Part shown: piece by piece, positions 44,024 to 51,661 of the stretch
Layout: every line of letters begins with the position of its first letter
Numbering within the stretch: position 1 is the first letter of the stretch
Origin: an uncultured Treponema sp.
Lineage (GTDB): Bacteria; Spirochaetota; Spirochaetia; Treponematales; Treponemataceae
NCBI RefSeq assembly: GCF_934725225.1
Contig: NZ_CAKVAM010000004.1
Coordinates: 262,208-326,207, forward strand
Direction of reading: 5' to 3'
Length of the DNA: 64,000 nt
Program-made: the position numbers and the translations under genes
The notes under the pieces: generated by a model
Told to the model about the DNA's origin: nothing
Seen by the model: the letters and a program-made list of their open reading frames with translations, nothing else
Database searches by the model: none

Positions 44024-44681
44024 CGGCTTTTATCTCCTCGTCAAGAATCTGGACAATATACAAATCACCGCGCTGTCTTTTATTCCGCTCAACATCAAAA
44101 TATTCACGTCGCATGCTTGTATCCCTCAATTCTTTTTTTGAAAACCATTCTGAATAATCGGCAGTTTCAGCTCCAATAAATCTTATTGCGTCAAAGGCTT
44201 TTTTGCTTTTCAGGACAACTTGAATACCTAGCTTTCCAAGTTTCATGGCGTTTCCAAGCTGGCGGACTGAGATTGTTCCGTTTATAAAATCCTCGGCAAA
44301 TGAAAAATAGCTGTCATCTGCCCTATAGCCAGTAACAATATCGTAATCCTTGTAAGGAACAGAAAAATTTTTCAGAAGATAATTTTTTGCCTCTTCGGCA
44401 AGCGCCGAGCCAATGTCAAAAATTCTGTTTTCAAGAAGAATTGCAAGCCAATGAAGAATTGTGTATTTTTCAGAATTCAAGTCCAAGACAGTCAATCCGC
44501 CGGGTTCAAGCTCATAAATATTTGCATATCCGTTTAAATTTTTTGAAACGCCCCATTCCTTAGCCATATCAAGCTCTTCCGCGCAATAAAATCCTAATCC
44601 GTAGTCGTTTATTGCCTTTTCAAAGCCAAAAATGGGTTTTTCTATAATTTTATTTGAACCATGATAAATCTTCTTTTTCAC
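44004..44681 (-). CDS. DUF3990 putative ADP-ribosyltransferase toxin
   Basis: A 225-residue DUF3990-family protein. The opening IYHGSNKIIEKPIF with His7, then GLGFYCAEELDMAKEW, matches the family pattern, which resembles the HYE-type ADP-ribosyltransferase fold. RADDSYFSFAEDF and RFIGAE are further family segments. It comes first in a two-gene unit with an overlapping XRE-type gene, as in toxin-antitoxin pairs. The target is unknown. Confidence 0.75.
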   Translation of the reverse strand: MKKKIYHGSNKIIEKPIFGFEKAINDYGLGFYCAEELDMAKEWGVSKNLNGYANIYELEPGGLTVLDLNSEKYTILHWLAILLENRIFDIGSALAEEAKNYLLKNFSVPYKDYDIVTGYRADDSYFSFAEDFINGTISVRQLGNAMKLGKLGIQVVLKSKKAFDAIRFIGAETADYSEWFSKKELRDTSMRREYFDVERNKRQRGDLYIVQILDEEIKADDSRLR

Positions 44682-44786
44682 AGCTATATAATACTCTTAT
44701 AGGAGTAGTTTTTTCAAGAAAAGTTTATAGTCTATGAATCGTTTTTTTTCAGCAACTTTCAAAAAACAAACTCACAAATCTTATAT

Positions 44787-44945
44787 TTACGCTTCCCCTT
44801 CCTGTTCAAGTTTGCAATTATTTTCAAGCATATAGTCAGCAGTTTTTTTGTAATCTGGAAATTTTTCTGCCAAATTGCAAAGCCGTTTTTTGTCATTCGC
44901 TGTAAGTGTTATCCAATGAGCTTTGTTTTTTTTCAAGGGTTTCAT
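44787..44945 (-). pseudogene. 3' remnant resembling the end of jetD (Wadjet)
   Basis: The last ~50 codons of a minus-strand gene: WITLTANDKKRLCNLAEKF, then DYMLENNCKLEQEGEA and a stop. The YMLEN-x-(C/R)-x-LEQE ending resembles the C-terminus of JetD/DUF2220 Toprim proteins. It is cut at its 5' side by the 13-bp repeat and the foreign island. A jetA-like 5' fragment lies on the other side of the island in the same orientation. The identity rests on a short stretch and is moderate. Confidence 0.4.
44930..44942. repeat. Left 13-bp direct repeat (attL-like)
   Basis: TTTTCAAGGGTTT, matching 49939-49951 base for base. Left border of the foreign island, inside the jetD-like remnant. Confidence 0.6.
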
Positions 44946-45031
44946 TAAAAAACAAAATGCACTGTTACAAAAGGTAATTGCAACCTTTGGCAAGGTATCC
45001 GGTGCATTGTCAATGTGGAGGGAGTGGTTGA

Positions 45032-46144
45032 ATGACATTAGAAGAAAGCAAAGAAGTAATTCCCATGATGGAAGCAATGATTACATAGATAGAGGAACAG
45101 CAGAATATCATGGCAGGGATGCTTCAGGAGATACAGAAAAAGGACGAGAAGCTGACGTGCTTTCGGGAGCAGGAAGAACGATTGCAGCAATTAGAGAAAG
45201 AATTATCAGAGCTGCTACAAATCTTACCGGGTACAGAAGAACTGCTGATACTTCTGGAAGAAAAGACAGACCAGATACAGAAACTCACAGACGAAAATCA
45301 GCAATGGCAGGAATTAGCACAGAAGTTAAACAGCGAGAACAAAACAGAGAACATTCAAGCCTTAAAGAACGACTTGAGGAAAACAAAAGAATTATTGCAG
45401 AGCGAGAAAGAGAAAATGCACACCGCCAAAACCATGATAAGGGAATGTCGAGATAAGCAGAGACAGGCAGAACAGGAACGGGATCATGCACTCTCCCATC
45501 AGAAAAAAGTAGAGATACCGGTTGAAAAGCCGGTACTCTATCAAAAGTGTGGGAATTGTAACCAGACAGCTTATCTGAGAGCTAAGGAAAAGTATGATAT
45601 GCAGAGAGAAAAACTTTCAGGCAGATATAAAGCAAAAACAGTCCTGTATGAAGCATTGATGTTTCTGCTGATATGGTATTCCGCATCAACTACTCTTTTT
45701 CAGATGATACGGTCAAAGGTATTTATTTCTGATTATGGAAGATTCTTTGATACAATCGCAACTTTTATACAGACCATTGCTGGCTGGATTGTACTGACAG
45801 GAAAGAATGTGGCACAGATTAGTGATGGAATATCTAATCCTGTCATTGCCGGAATTATATACTGGCTGATAAGAATACTGATCTGCGGTGGATGTCTGGT
45901 GGGTGCGGGAATACTTTTAGCGTTCATCGGAATAAAGATTGCAGAGCTATATAAGAAGTGCTGTTGGGATATGATTACTATAATGGTGATACTTATAAGC
46001 ATGGCAATAGCAATCTATTTCGGGGATTGGATAAAGGCAGTATTGCCAATCAATCTGCTATTTCTCTTGTTGGTTGTACAACTGGTGTATGTTGGAATCA
46101 GGTGGTATGTAAAGGGATGGCGGGAAGCCAGAGGATATTTTTAA
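45032..46144 (+). pseudogene. DUF6040-like coiled-coil membrane protein, interrupted by an in-frame TAG
   Basis: From the ATG at 45032 (GGAGG upstream) the frame opens MTLEESKEVIPMMEAMIT, hits TAG at 45086-45088, then continues in the same frame for 352 codons. The product has a long coiled coil (about 130 residues), a CGNCNQ motif and four or five membrane helices, as in DUF6040 proteins carried by Lachnospiraceae conjugative elements. Translation might restart at the ATG at 45110 (GAGG upstream), giving 344 residues. The TAG may be a mutated CAG. Probably not functional without other element genes. Confidence 0.6.
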
Positions 46145-46155
46145 CAAAATAACGC

Positions 46156-46184
46156 TTGACAATAAAAAAAGTTTTATGTAATAT
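46156..46184 (+). promoter_or_regulatory. Promoter of the marR operon
   Basis: TTGACA (46156-46161), 17 bp, then TAATAT (46179-46184). It is followed at once by TTAGTCCGAAAGGCATACTAA, which shares TAGTCCGA with the dyad at 46692 and is probably an operator. Confidence 0.75.
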
Positions 46185-46217
46185 TAGTCCGAAAGGCATA
46201 CTAACATAGGTGAGCAA

Positions 46218-46652
46218 ATGAATAAGATTAAACAGCAGGCAGATTTTTTCTGCGATTTAACAAAACAGATAAACAGTATTTATGAGGAATATGCCAAGTC
46301 GGTAGGTTTATCCTACACAAGCCTGTATACTTTGCATATGATTGCACTTACGGAAAACTGCACACAAAAGTTTATAGCGGAGCAGATGTTTTTACCGAAG
46401 CAGACGATCAATTCAATCATTACAGCTTTTCACAGGCAGGGACTGATTGAGTTGAGAGAAATGGCAGAGGATAAACGCCACAAAACATTACATCTGACAG
46501 AGGAAGGAAAAGAATTTGCCAGACAGATATTTCCACAGGTTGAAGCTGCAGAGCAAAACAGTATGGCACAGTTTGACGAGGAAGAAAGAGCTGAATTTCT
46601 AAAGCTTATGAATAAGTATGTAGCTACATTTTCCAAAGAAATGAAACGGTAA
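46218..46652 (+). CDS. MarR-family transcriptional regulator
   Basis: A 144-residue MarR protein with winged-helix segments FIAEQMFLPKQTINSIITAFHRQGLIE and the RHKTLHLTEEG wing. It probably represses itself and the downstream flavin reductase genes, since the same half-site (TAGTCCGA) occurs before both. It typically responds to phenolic, quinone or oxidative signals. Codon use and relatives suggest a Firmicutes origin. A CTCCCACA/TGTGGGAG hairpin follows without a T-run. Confidence 0.88.
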   Translation: MNKIKQQADFFCDLTKQINSIYEEYAKSVGLSYTSLYTLHMIALTENCTQKFIAEQMFLPKQTINSIITAFHRQGLIELREMAEDKRHKTLHLTEEGKEFARQIFPQVEAAEQNSMAQFDEEERAEFLKLMNKYVATFSKEMKR

Positions 46653-46657
46653 TCATC

Positions 46658-46677
46658 TCCCACAGAAATGTGGGAGA
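46658..46677 (+). terminator. Hairpin after marR
   Basis: CTCCCACA-gaaa-TGTGGGAG is a perfect 8-bp stem with a GAAA tetraloop. It is followed by A's rather than T's, so it may process or stabilise mRNA rather than terminate. Confidence 0.35.
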
Positions 46678-46691
46678 AAAAAATAAACATA

Positions 46692-46710
46692 TAGTCCGAT
46701 AATCGGACTA
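46692..46710. promoter_or_regulatory. MarR operator dyad
   Basis: TAGTCCGAT-A-ATCGGACTA is a 19-bp dyad with a single central base, lying 13 bp before the next start codon. The first half recurs at the marR promoter. It is a typical MarR site that would block transcription or loading of the reductase gene. Confidence 0.65.
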
Positions 46711-46723
46711 GAAAAGGAATTAT

Positions 46724-47356
46724 ATGAAAGTATTATTAGTGAATGGAAGTCCAAATGAAAAAGGATGCACATACACAGCATTAAGCGAGGTGGCAGCAGC
46801 ATTAAATGCAGACGGGATTGAAACGGAGATTTTTCATATTGGCAAGAAGCCGATTGCAGGCTGTCTGGGCTGTCAGAAATGTATGGAGCTTGGTAAATGT
46901 GTATTTGATGATGTTGTAAATGAATGTCTGAAAAAAATAGATCAGTTTGATGGATTTGTATTTGGTTCACCGGTATATTATGCCTCTGCCAATGGTGCTA
47001 TGAGTGCATTTATGGACCGACTTTTTATAACAGAGCTTTGCACAGGAAAAAATGCGTTTTATCTGAAGCCAGCTGCGGCTGTGGTATCAGCAAGACGTGC
47101 CGGCACAACTGCTACATTTGATCAGCTCAATAAGTATTTTACTATGTCACAGATGCCGGTTGTATCATCTCAGTACTGGAATATGGTACATGGAAATACA
47201 CCGGATGAGGTAAAGCAGGATATTGAAGGTTTACAAATAATGCGTACATTAGGACACAATATGGCATATATGCTGAAATGTCAGGAAGCGGGAAGAAAAA
47301 ATGGAGTACAGCTTCCGGAACGTGAAGAACAGGTAGAAACTAATTTCATCAGATAA
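46724..47356 (+). CDS. Flavodoxin-family NADPH-dependent FMN reductase
   Basis: A 210-residue protein. The N-terminus MKVLLVNGSPNEKGCTYTAL is the FMN-phosphate loop of the IsaS/WrbA-like reductases, and a CLGCQKC cysteine cluster lies near 46-52. FGSPVYYASANGAMSAFMDRLF is the flavin-contacting segment. It probably reduces quinones, nitro compounds or electrophiles with FMN. It is expressed with the MarR regulator and followed after 14 bp by an aldo-keto reductase. Confidence 0.88.
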   Translation: MKVLLVNGSPNEKGCTYTALSEVAAALNADGIETEIFHIGKKPIAGCLGCQKCMELGKCVFDDVVNECLKKIDQFDGFVFGSPVYYASANGAMSAFMDRLFITELCTGKNAFYLKPAAAVVSARRAGTTATFDQLNKYFTMSQMPVVSSQYWNMVHGNTPDEVKQDIEGLQIMRTLGHNMAYMLKCQEAGRKNGVQLPEREEQVETNFIR

Positions 47357-47370
47357 AGGAGCATTTTATT

Positions 47371-48222
47371 ATGGAATATATTACTTTGAACAATGGCGTA
47401 AAAATGCCGCAGTTAGGACTTGGAGTTATGGAGATTGAAAATGGAGCTGCAGGAGAACAGGTTATCTTAAATGCACTGGAAGCCGGATATCGGATGATCG
47501 ATACTGCAACGGTTTATTTTAACGAAGAAGCTGTTGGAAATGCGATAAGGAAAAGTAGCGTTCCGAGAGAAGAAATTTTTGTGACATCAAAGTTCTGGGC
47601 ACAGGATGCAGGGTATGAAAATACGAAAAAGGCATTTGAACTTTCCCTTAAAAGACTTGGACTTGATTATCTGGATATGTATCTGGTTCATGTACCATTC
47701 GGTGATTATTACGGTTCATGGAGGGCTATGGAGGAACTATATGCACAGGGGAAAATCAGGGCAATCGGAGTATGTAACTTTTATCCTGCAAGACTTGCTG
47801 ATCTTTGCATGAATGTAAATATAAAGCCTGCGGTATGTCAGGTGGAAATGCATCCATTTTATCAGCAGAAAGAAGCCATTGAAAATATGCATAACTTTGA
47901 AGTACAGCCGGAAGCATGGAGTCCGCTTGCTCATGGAAGATACAATATCTTTTCCAACGAAGTATTAAAATCCATTGGTGAAAAATACGGAAAGAGTGTC
48001 AGTCAGGTGGTAATCCGCTGGAATATCCAGAGAGGTGTTGCTGTCATTCCAAAGTCTGTAAAAAAAGAGCGTATCATAGAAAACTTTAATGTATGGGATT
48101 TTGTACTGACCGATGAGGATATGGAAAAAATAGCCGGACTTGATCTTGGTTATACAGAGGCAGAAGATCCTACTGTATTGGAAACTGCAATCGGTGCTAA
48201 CCAGTGGAAAATACATGAATGA
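47371..48222 (+). CDS. Aldo/keto reductase
   Basis: A 283-residue AKR of the 2,5-diketo-gluconate-reductase-like group. It has MIDTATVYFNEEAVG (Asp and Tyr of the tetrad), SKFWAQD, the His in LDMYLVHVPF, VCQVEMHPF and the NADPH-binding VIPKSVKKERIIEN. A GGAG precedes the ATG. It reduces aldehydes or ketones with NADPH. It is part of a MarR-controlled detoxification operon. Confidence 0.92.
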   Translation: MEYITLNNGVKMPQLGLGVMEIENGAAGEQVILNALEAGYRMIDTATVYFNEEAVGNAIRKSSVPREEIFVTSKFWAQDAGYENTKKAFELSLKRLGLDYLDMYLVHVPFGDYYGSWRAMEELYAQGKIRAIGVCNFYPARLADLCMNVNIKPAVCQVEMHPFYQQKEAIENMHNFEVQPEAWSPLAHGRYNIFSNEVLKSIGEKYGKSVSQVVIRWNIQRGVAVIPKSVKKERIIENFNVWDFVLTDEDMEKIAGLDLGYTEAEDPTVLETAIGANQWKIHE

Positions 48223-48237
48223 TAAGGAAAATATGAT

Positions 48238-48868
48238 ATGAAAAGAAGAAAAAACTGAGTTGGACATTAACGTAGTGACTATGTTGCTTACTGGCTGTGG
48301 CTCACAGGTGGATATGTCATTTCAAAAAAACTTTACAGCCATTAAAATTAACTTTTGTGCGGACAGATGAGGGTGATAATACGAAGACACTGTTGTTTAC
48401 TATTCATCTACTGGGACTACTCAATCGGTAGCTGAAAAAATTGCAAAGGGTACAGAAGGAGATTTGTTTGAACTAAAACCTGTGAATCCATACGAGGATG
48501 ATGATCTCAATTATAATAACAAAAAAAGCCGTATATATGAGGAATACAATACCAAAGAATTACAGGATGTGGAACTGGAATACAATACCGTAGATGATTG
48601 GGACACCTATGATACTGTATTCATTGGTTATCCGATATGGTGGGGAAATGCATCTTGGGTAGTAAACAGTTTTGTCCAGCTGAATAATTTTGAGGGAAAG
48701 ACAGTAATACCATTTTGTACGTCCGCATCATCTGGAATAGGTGATAGTGAGAAATTCCTTAAAAGCCAGAATGATACAGGAAACTGGAAAGAAGGAAAAC
48801 GTTTTACAGCAGGAACTTCTTCCGATGATGTAAATGATTGGATTGAAAAACTTGAGATTGAAAAATAA
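48238..48868 (+). pseudogene. Frameshifted flavodoxin lipoprotein
   Basis: Pieces in different frames add up to one protein: a basic start and hydrophobic stretch ending TMLLTGCGSQ (a lipobox), then VVYYSSTGTTQSVAEKIAKG and, from 48464, FELKPVNPYEDDDLNY...GYPIWWGNASW. At least two frameshifts or stops lie before 48464 (for example TGA at 48256 and a shift near 48390). The downstream neighbour is a full flavodoxin of similar sequence, so this copy has decayed. Confidence 0.7.
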
Positions 48869-48885
48869 AAGGAGGACGTAACAGC

Positions 48886-49368
48886 ATGGAAAAATGTCTG
48901 GTGGCATATTTTTCAGCTACAGGAACAACAAAACGTGTAGCTGAAAGTCTTGCAAAGTCTATGGATTCAGACTTGTATGAAATTGAGGCTGCTATACCAT
49001 ATTCTGATGCCGACCTTAACTGGAATGATAAAAACAGCAGATGCTATAAAGAATGGAAAGACAAGTCAAGCAGACCACAAATTGCACTTCCTGTAGAAAA
49101 TATGCAGGATTATACAGTAATATTTTTAGGTTATCCAATATGGTGGGAGAAAGCACCTAATATTATAGCAACATTTCTTGAAAGCTATGATTTTTCAGGA
49201 AAAACAATCATTCCTTTCTCTACTTCGGGTGGCAGTATCCGTGGAAGTGTAGGATTGCATTTGCACAAGTTATGTTCAAAAGAATGTAATTGGAAAAATG
49301 GAAAATTGTTCCGTCATATACCTGATAAAGCTGAAATATTGCAGTGGGTTAAAAAATGTTCTAAATAA
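48886..49368 (+). CDS. Flavodoxin
   Basis: A 160-residue flavodoxin. The FMN phosphate loop is FSATGTTKRVAES (10-22), and GYPIWWEKAPNII and STSGGSIRGS are the isoalloxazine-binding loops. It has a GGAGG site before the ATG. It is homologous to the broken gene just upstream, so a duplication was present before decay. It acts as an electron carrier or quinone-reducing partner in the same operon. Confidence 0.9.
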   Translation: MEKCLVAYFSATGTTKRVAESLAKSMDSDLYEIEAAIPYSDADLNWNDKNSRCYKEWKDKSSRPQIALPVENMQDYTVIFLGYPIWWEKAPNIIATFLESYDFSGKTIIPFSTSGGSIRGSVGLHLHKLCSKECNWKNGKLFRHIPDKAEILQWVKKCSK

Positions 49369-49378
49369 AGAAATTCCC

Positions 49379-49475
49379 TCCAAGCTCCAATCTATAGCAG
49401 ATTGAGTTTTGGAGGGGCGTGTGCCTGTCTTTAATTAAGGAATACCATTTACACAGTTTTTATGACAGGCTCGGA
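49379..49475. terminator. Strong stem-loops after the flavodoxin operon
   Basis: A long imperfect stem pairs CCTCCAAGCTCCAATCT with AGATTGAGTTTTGGAGG at 49379-49416. Farther on GCCTGTC (49423) pairs with GACAGGC (49470). Either could end the plus-strand operon or the convergent DUF6061 gene. Confidence 0.45.
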
Positions 49476-49489
49476 GGGATAGTTTAGTA

Positions 49490-49726
49490 CTATAAATAAA
49501 GGGAATCTTCTGCATCAACCCACATCTGCATAGTGCCATCCAAATATAATTGTGCATATTCAAGCGGTTCATCAATGGCAAGTGCATTTAATGCACAGTC
49601 TGATCCGGGTGTAGTCTTTAATTTTTTTTCTGCTTCCCAGCAGTCAATGCGGAGCATATAGCCAGCAGAGGTGTAAACATCAATACTATTGCGTTGTGGA
49701 TTGTATTCTGCAAATATTGTTCTCAT
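49490..49726 (-). CDS. DUF6061-like small protein of a conjugative element
   Basis: A 78-residue protein resembling DUF6061 (MRTIFAEYNPQRNSIDVYTSAGYMLRI..., ending in a CALNALAIDEPLEYA segment). A GGAG lies 10 bp upstream of the ATG. The family is found mainly on Firmicutes integrative elements, supporting the foreign origin of the island. Function unknown. Confidence 0.7.
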   Translation of the reverse strand: MRTIFAEYNPQRNSIDVYTSAGYMLRIDCWEAEKKLKTTPGSDCALNALAIDEPLEYAQLYLDGTMQMWVDAEDSLYL

Positions 49727-49992
49727 CGTATCCTATCTCCTTATCATTCAATCAATTATCAGTTACAAAAATCAGAAGCATTTCAATCAGTTCACCATGT
49801 CATTTTCATTTTGTGTTATAATGTGTTATCAGATTTTTTTGCCCTTGTATTTGCCCTTATCAGAGTTCGTAAACACTGGTGGGACGATATAAAACAAGGG
49901 AAACAATAAGGGAAAGCTCACCTGCGACAAATTCAGTATTTTCAAGGGTTTGCGGAGAACTTAATAACAAGATATAACAGTTATTAAATCTC
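49727..49992. other. Right end of the foreign island, no gene
   Basis: About 265 bp holding the DUF6061 promoter side, two TTGCCCTT repeats (49839-49846, 49851-49858), two AAGGG repeats in the other sense (49896-49900, 49908-49912), and the right copy of the 13-bp direct repeat (49939-49951). The paired, oppositely oriented repeats look like recombinase arm-type sites. Confidence 0.5.
49939..49951. repeat. Right 13-bp direct repeat (attR-like)
   Basis: TTTTCAAGGGTTT, identical to 44930-44942. Right border of the foreign island. Confidence 0.6.
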
Positions 49993-50127
49993 TTAAAACA
50001 GGTGAAATCTCAATTCAAGTTTGTACGAATTATAAACCGCCAAAAGACAGTCAGCATACTGGTCTTTATATTTACTGACGAGAGGCTTAAAAAAATCTGC
50101 CGGAATTATGGAGAAAAGATTTTTCAT
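49993..50127 (-). pseudogene. 5' remnant resembling jetA (Wadjet)
   Basis: A 44-codon ORF opening with MKNLFSIIPADFFKPLVSKY, continuing KDQYADCLLAVYNSYKLEL and then stopping. The pattern IPxxFFxxLxSxxxxxYxDxLLxxYxxYKxEL is that of the N-terminus of JetA (DUF5716) proteins, which are about 500 residues long. A TATAAT box precedes it (near 50145). The rest of the gene is gone; the foreign island starts 41 bp later. Confidence 0.5.
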
Positions 50128-50217
50128 AGTTTCTGATTACAAGATTATTATAGCATGATTTATGGAGTTTTTCTTATAAAATCAGCAGGATAATTTTCAA
50201 TTCAAGTCTTTTCCCCT

Positions 50218-51453
50218 TCACCACTCTCCGCTCAAAAAATCCTTGATGTGCACAATTTTTATTCCGTCCTCAATTCCGCAGACGGAGGAATCCATTGTAA
50301 CGACGTATTTCGGGAAGCTGTCCTTTATTGCTTTGAGGTTTCCGATTTCCCTGTCCGAATCTTCCGGCAGAGTTCTGCACACCTGAACGTAGATTTTTTG
50401 CCCATGCCTGACTGCCACAAAATCAATTTCCTTGTCATAAAGTTTTCCGATGTAAACTGAAAAACCCCGTCGGCAAAGCTCCAGATAAACTATATTTTCA
50501 AGAACCGAAGCCACGGATTTTGGAGAATAACCGAACTGGCTGTATTTGAATCCGATGTCGGAAAGATAATATTTTTCCTGGGTTTTCAAAATTTCCTTGC
50601 CTTGAATATCGTAGCGGTTGCAGCGGTAGATTATGAACGCTTCCTCAAGCCAGGCAATATAATTGTAGATTGTCTCAATTGAAACTGAGCGGTGCTGGCT
50701 TTTGAAAAAGTCGAAAATTGTCTTTGCGCTGAAATTCTTTCCCAGATTTTCAAGAACAAATCTGACAACCCGGTTGAACATCTCCAAGTTCGAGATATTG
50801 TGCCGTCTTGAAATATCGCGCGTTACAACCGTCGAATAAATTCCGTCAATAATCTGATAGTTTTCTTCCTGACTGTGATTCGTTTTTGCAATAAAAGGAA
50901 AACCGCCTGATTTTAAATACATGTCAAAATATTCATCCTTTGTCCTTTCCGCTGATTCAGGAAAATACGTCTTCTTGAATTCCATAAATTCAAGAAAAGA
51001 AAGCGTGTAAACTGGAATCAGAACAAAACGGCCGGTAAGAAATGTTGAAATTTCAGAGGACAGCAGTTTTGAGTTCGAGCCGGTAACGTAAATGTCCACG
51101 TTCCGATTTTCAAAAAGAGAATTGACGCACTTTTCCCAGTTTTCAACTTCCTGAACCTCATCCAAAAGAAGATAAACTTTCTGACTTTTATCAGCATTTT
51201 CAATTGCAGCAAGCAAGTCCGCGTTCATCTGAGAAGCGTCATAACTTTCATCAAATTCCATGGAAGAATAAAGCCTCTCGATTACGTTGCACGGATTCAC
51301 ACCCATAGACAAAAGCTCTTTTTTATAAGTGCTCAGGATTGTAGACTTTCCGCAGCGGCGCACACCGCAAAGAATCTTTATAATGCTTTCATCCTTGAAT
51401 TTCTTGAGATTTTCTATAAATACCGGTCTAAAAAGTTCCACTTCATCTTTCAT
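50218..51453 (-). CDS. AAA_14/DUF4143 ATPase, copy 1
   Basis: A 411-residue protein. The P-loop GVRRCGKSTIL is near residue 30, Walker B is VYLLLDEVQEVENWEKC, and sensor segment VTGSNSKLL follows. The C-terminal DUF4143 region (YLSDIGFKYS, ENIVYLELCRRG, KEIDFVAVRHGQKIYVQV) resembles a PD-(D/E)XK fold. These ATPases are abundant in host-associated bacteria and their role is poorly known. A second member of the family is divergent to it. Confidence 0.9.
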   Translation of the reverse strand: MKDEVELFRPVFIENLKKFKDESIIKILCGVRRCGKSTILSTYKKELLSMGVNPCNVIERLYSSMEFDESYDASQMNADLLAAIENADKSQKVYLLLDEVQEVENWEKCVNSLFENRNVDIYVTGSNSKLLSSEISTFLTGRFVLIPVYTLSFLEFMEFKKTYFPESAERTKDEYFDMYLKSGGFPFIAKTNHSQEENYQIIDGIYSTVVTRDISRRHNISNLEMFNRVVRFVLENLGKNFSAKTIFDFFKSQHRSVSIETIYNYIAWLEEAFIIYRCNRYDIQGKEILKTQEKYYLSDIGFKYSQFGYSPKSVASVLENIVYLELCRRGFSVYIGKLYDKEIDFVAVRHGQKIYVQVCRTLPEDSDREIGNLKAIKDSFPKYVVTMDSSVCGIEDGIKIVHIKDFLSGEW

Positions 51454-51484
51454 ATTTTCAGATTTTAACTGAAAAAGTTTAGAA

Positions 51485-51527
51485 AAACAATAAGTTTTTC
51501 AGTTTTAGACTTAAAAACTTATTGTTT
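51485..51527. promoter_or_regulatory. 15-bp inverted repeat between the divergent ATPases
   Basis: AAACAATAAGTTTTT (51485-51499) and its exact complement (51513-51527) around a 13-nt loop. It lies 32 bp upstream of the copy-1 ATPase start. It would form a hairpin in the leader or serve as a dyad operator. Confidence 0.55.
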
Positions 51528-51572
51528 CTTCGGCGAGTTTATGCGAAGATTTTCCCGACAATCCCATTTTCC

Positions 51573-51653
51573 TACTGAAAACTATTTCAAATTCCGCAAA
51601 AGTTTTCAGTAGCAGTGAAAACTTTATTGATTTTTGTAAAAGTTTTCAGTAGG
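51573..51653. promoter_or_regulatory. Repeated AGTTTTCAGTAG sites before ATPase copy 2
   Basis: AAAAGTTTTCAGTAG occurs exactly at 51599-51613 and 51639-51653, 40 bp apart, with the inverted form CTACTGAAAACT at 51573-51584 and a partial inverted copy near 51614. They directly precede the copy-2 start codon and look like an operator array. Confidence 0.6.
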
Positions 51654-51661
51654 ATTTAAGC

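Larger units (their letters stand above)
44682..45031. other. Junction between Treponema-type DNA and the foreign island
   Basis: 350 bp with no intact gene. It holds the promoter side of the DUF3990 gene, a probable 3' gene remnant on the minus strand (44787-44945), the left copy of the 13-bp direct repeat (44930-44942), and a short AAAGGT/ACCTTT dyad near 44970 just before the first plus-strand gene. Confidence 0.6.
44930..49951. mobile_element. Foreign island of Lachnospiraceae type flanked by 13-bp direct repeats
   Basis: TTTTCAAGGGTTT occurs at 44930-44942 and 49939-49951 and encloses plus-strand genes unlike the rest of the window: DUF6040, MarR, flavodoxins, aldo-keto reductase and DUF6061. 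DUF6040 and DUF6061 are typical passengers of Firmicutes conjugative elements. Repeated TTGCCCTT/CAAGGG arm-like sites near the right end fit a tyrosine-recombinase attachment region. No integrase or relaxase remains, so this is a decayed element remnant. Confidence 0.65.

Noticed and set aside
44787..45077. A 96-residue minus-strand protein spanning the island border
   Set aside because: Its first half reads across the 13-bp repeat into foreign DNA that is coding on the other strand; only the last ~50 codons look like a gene end.
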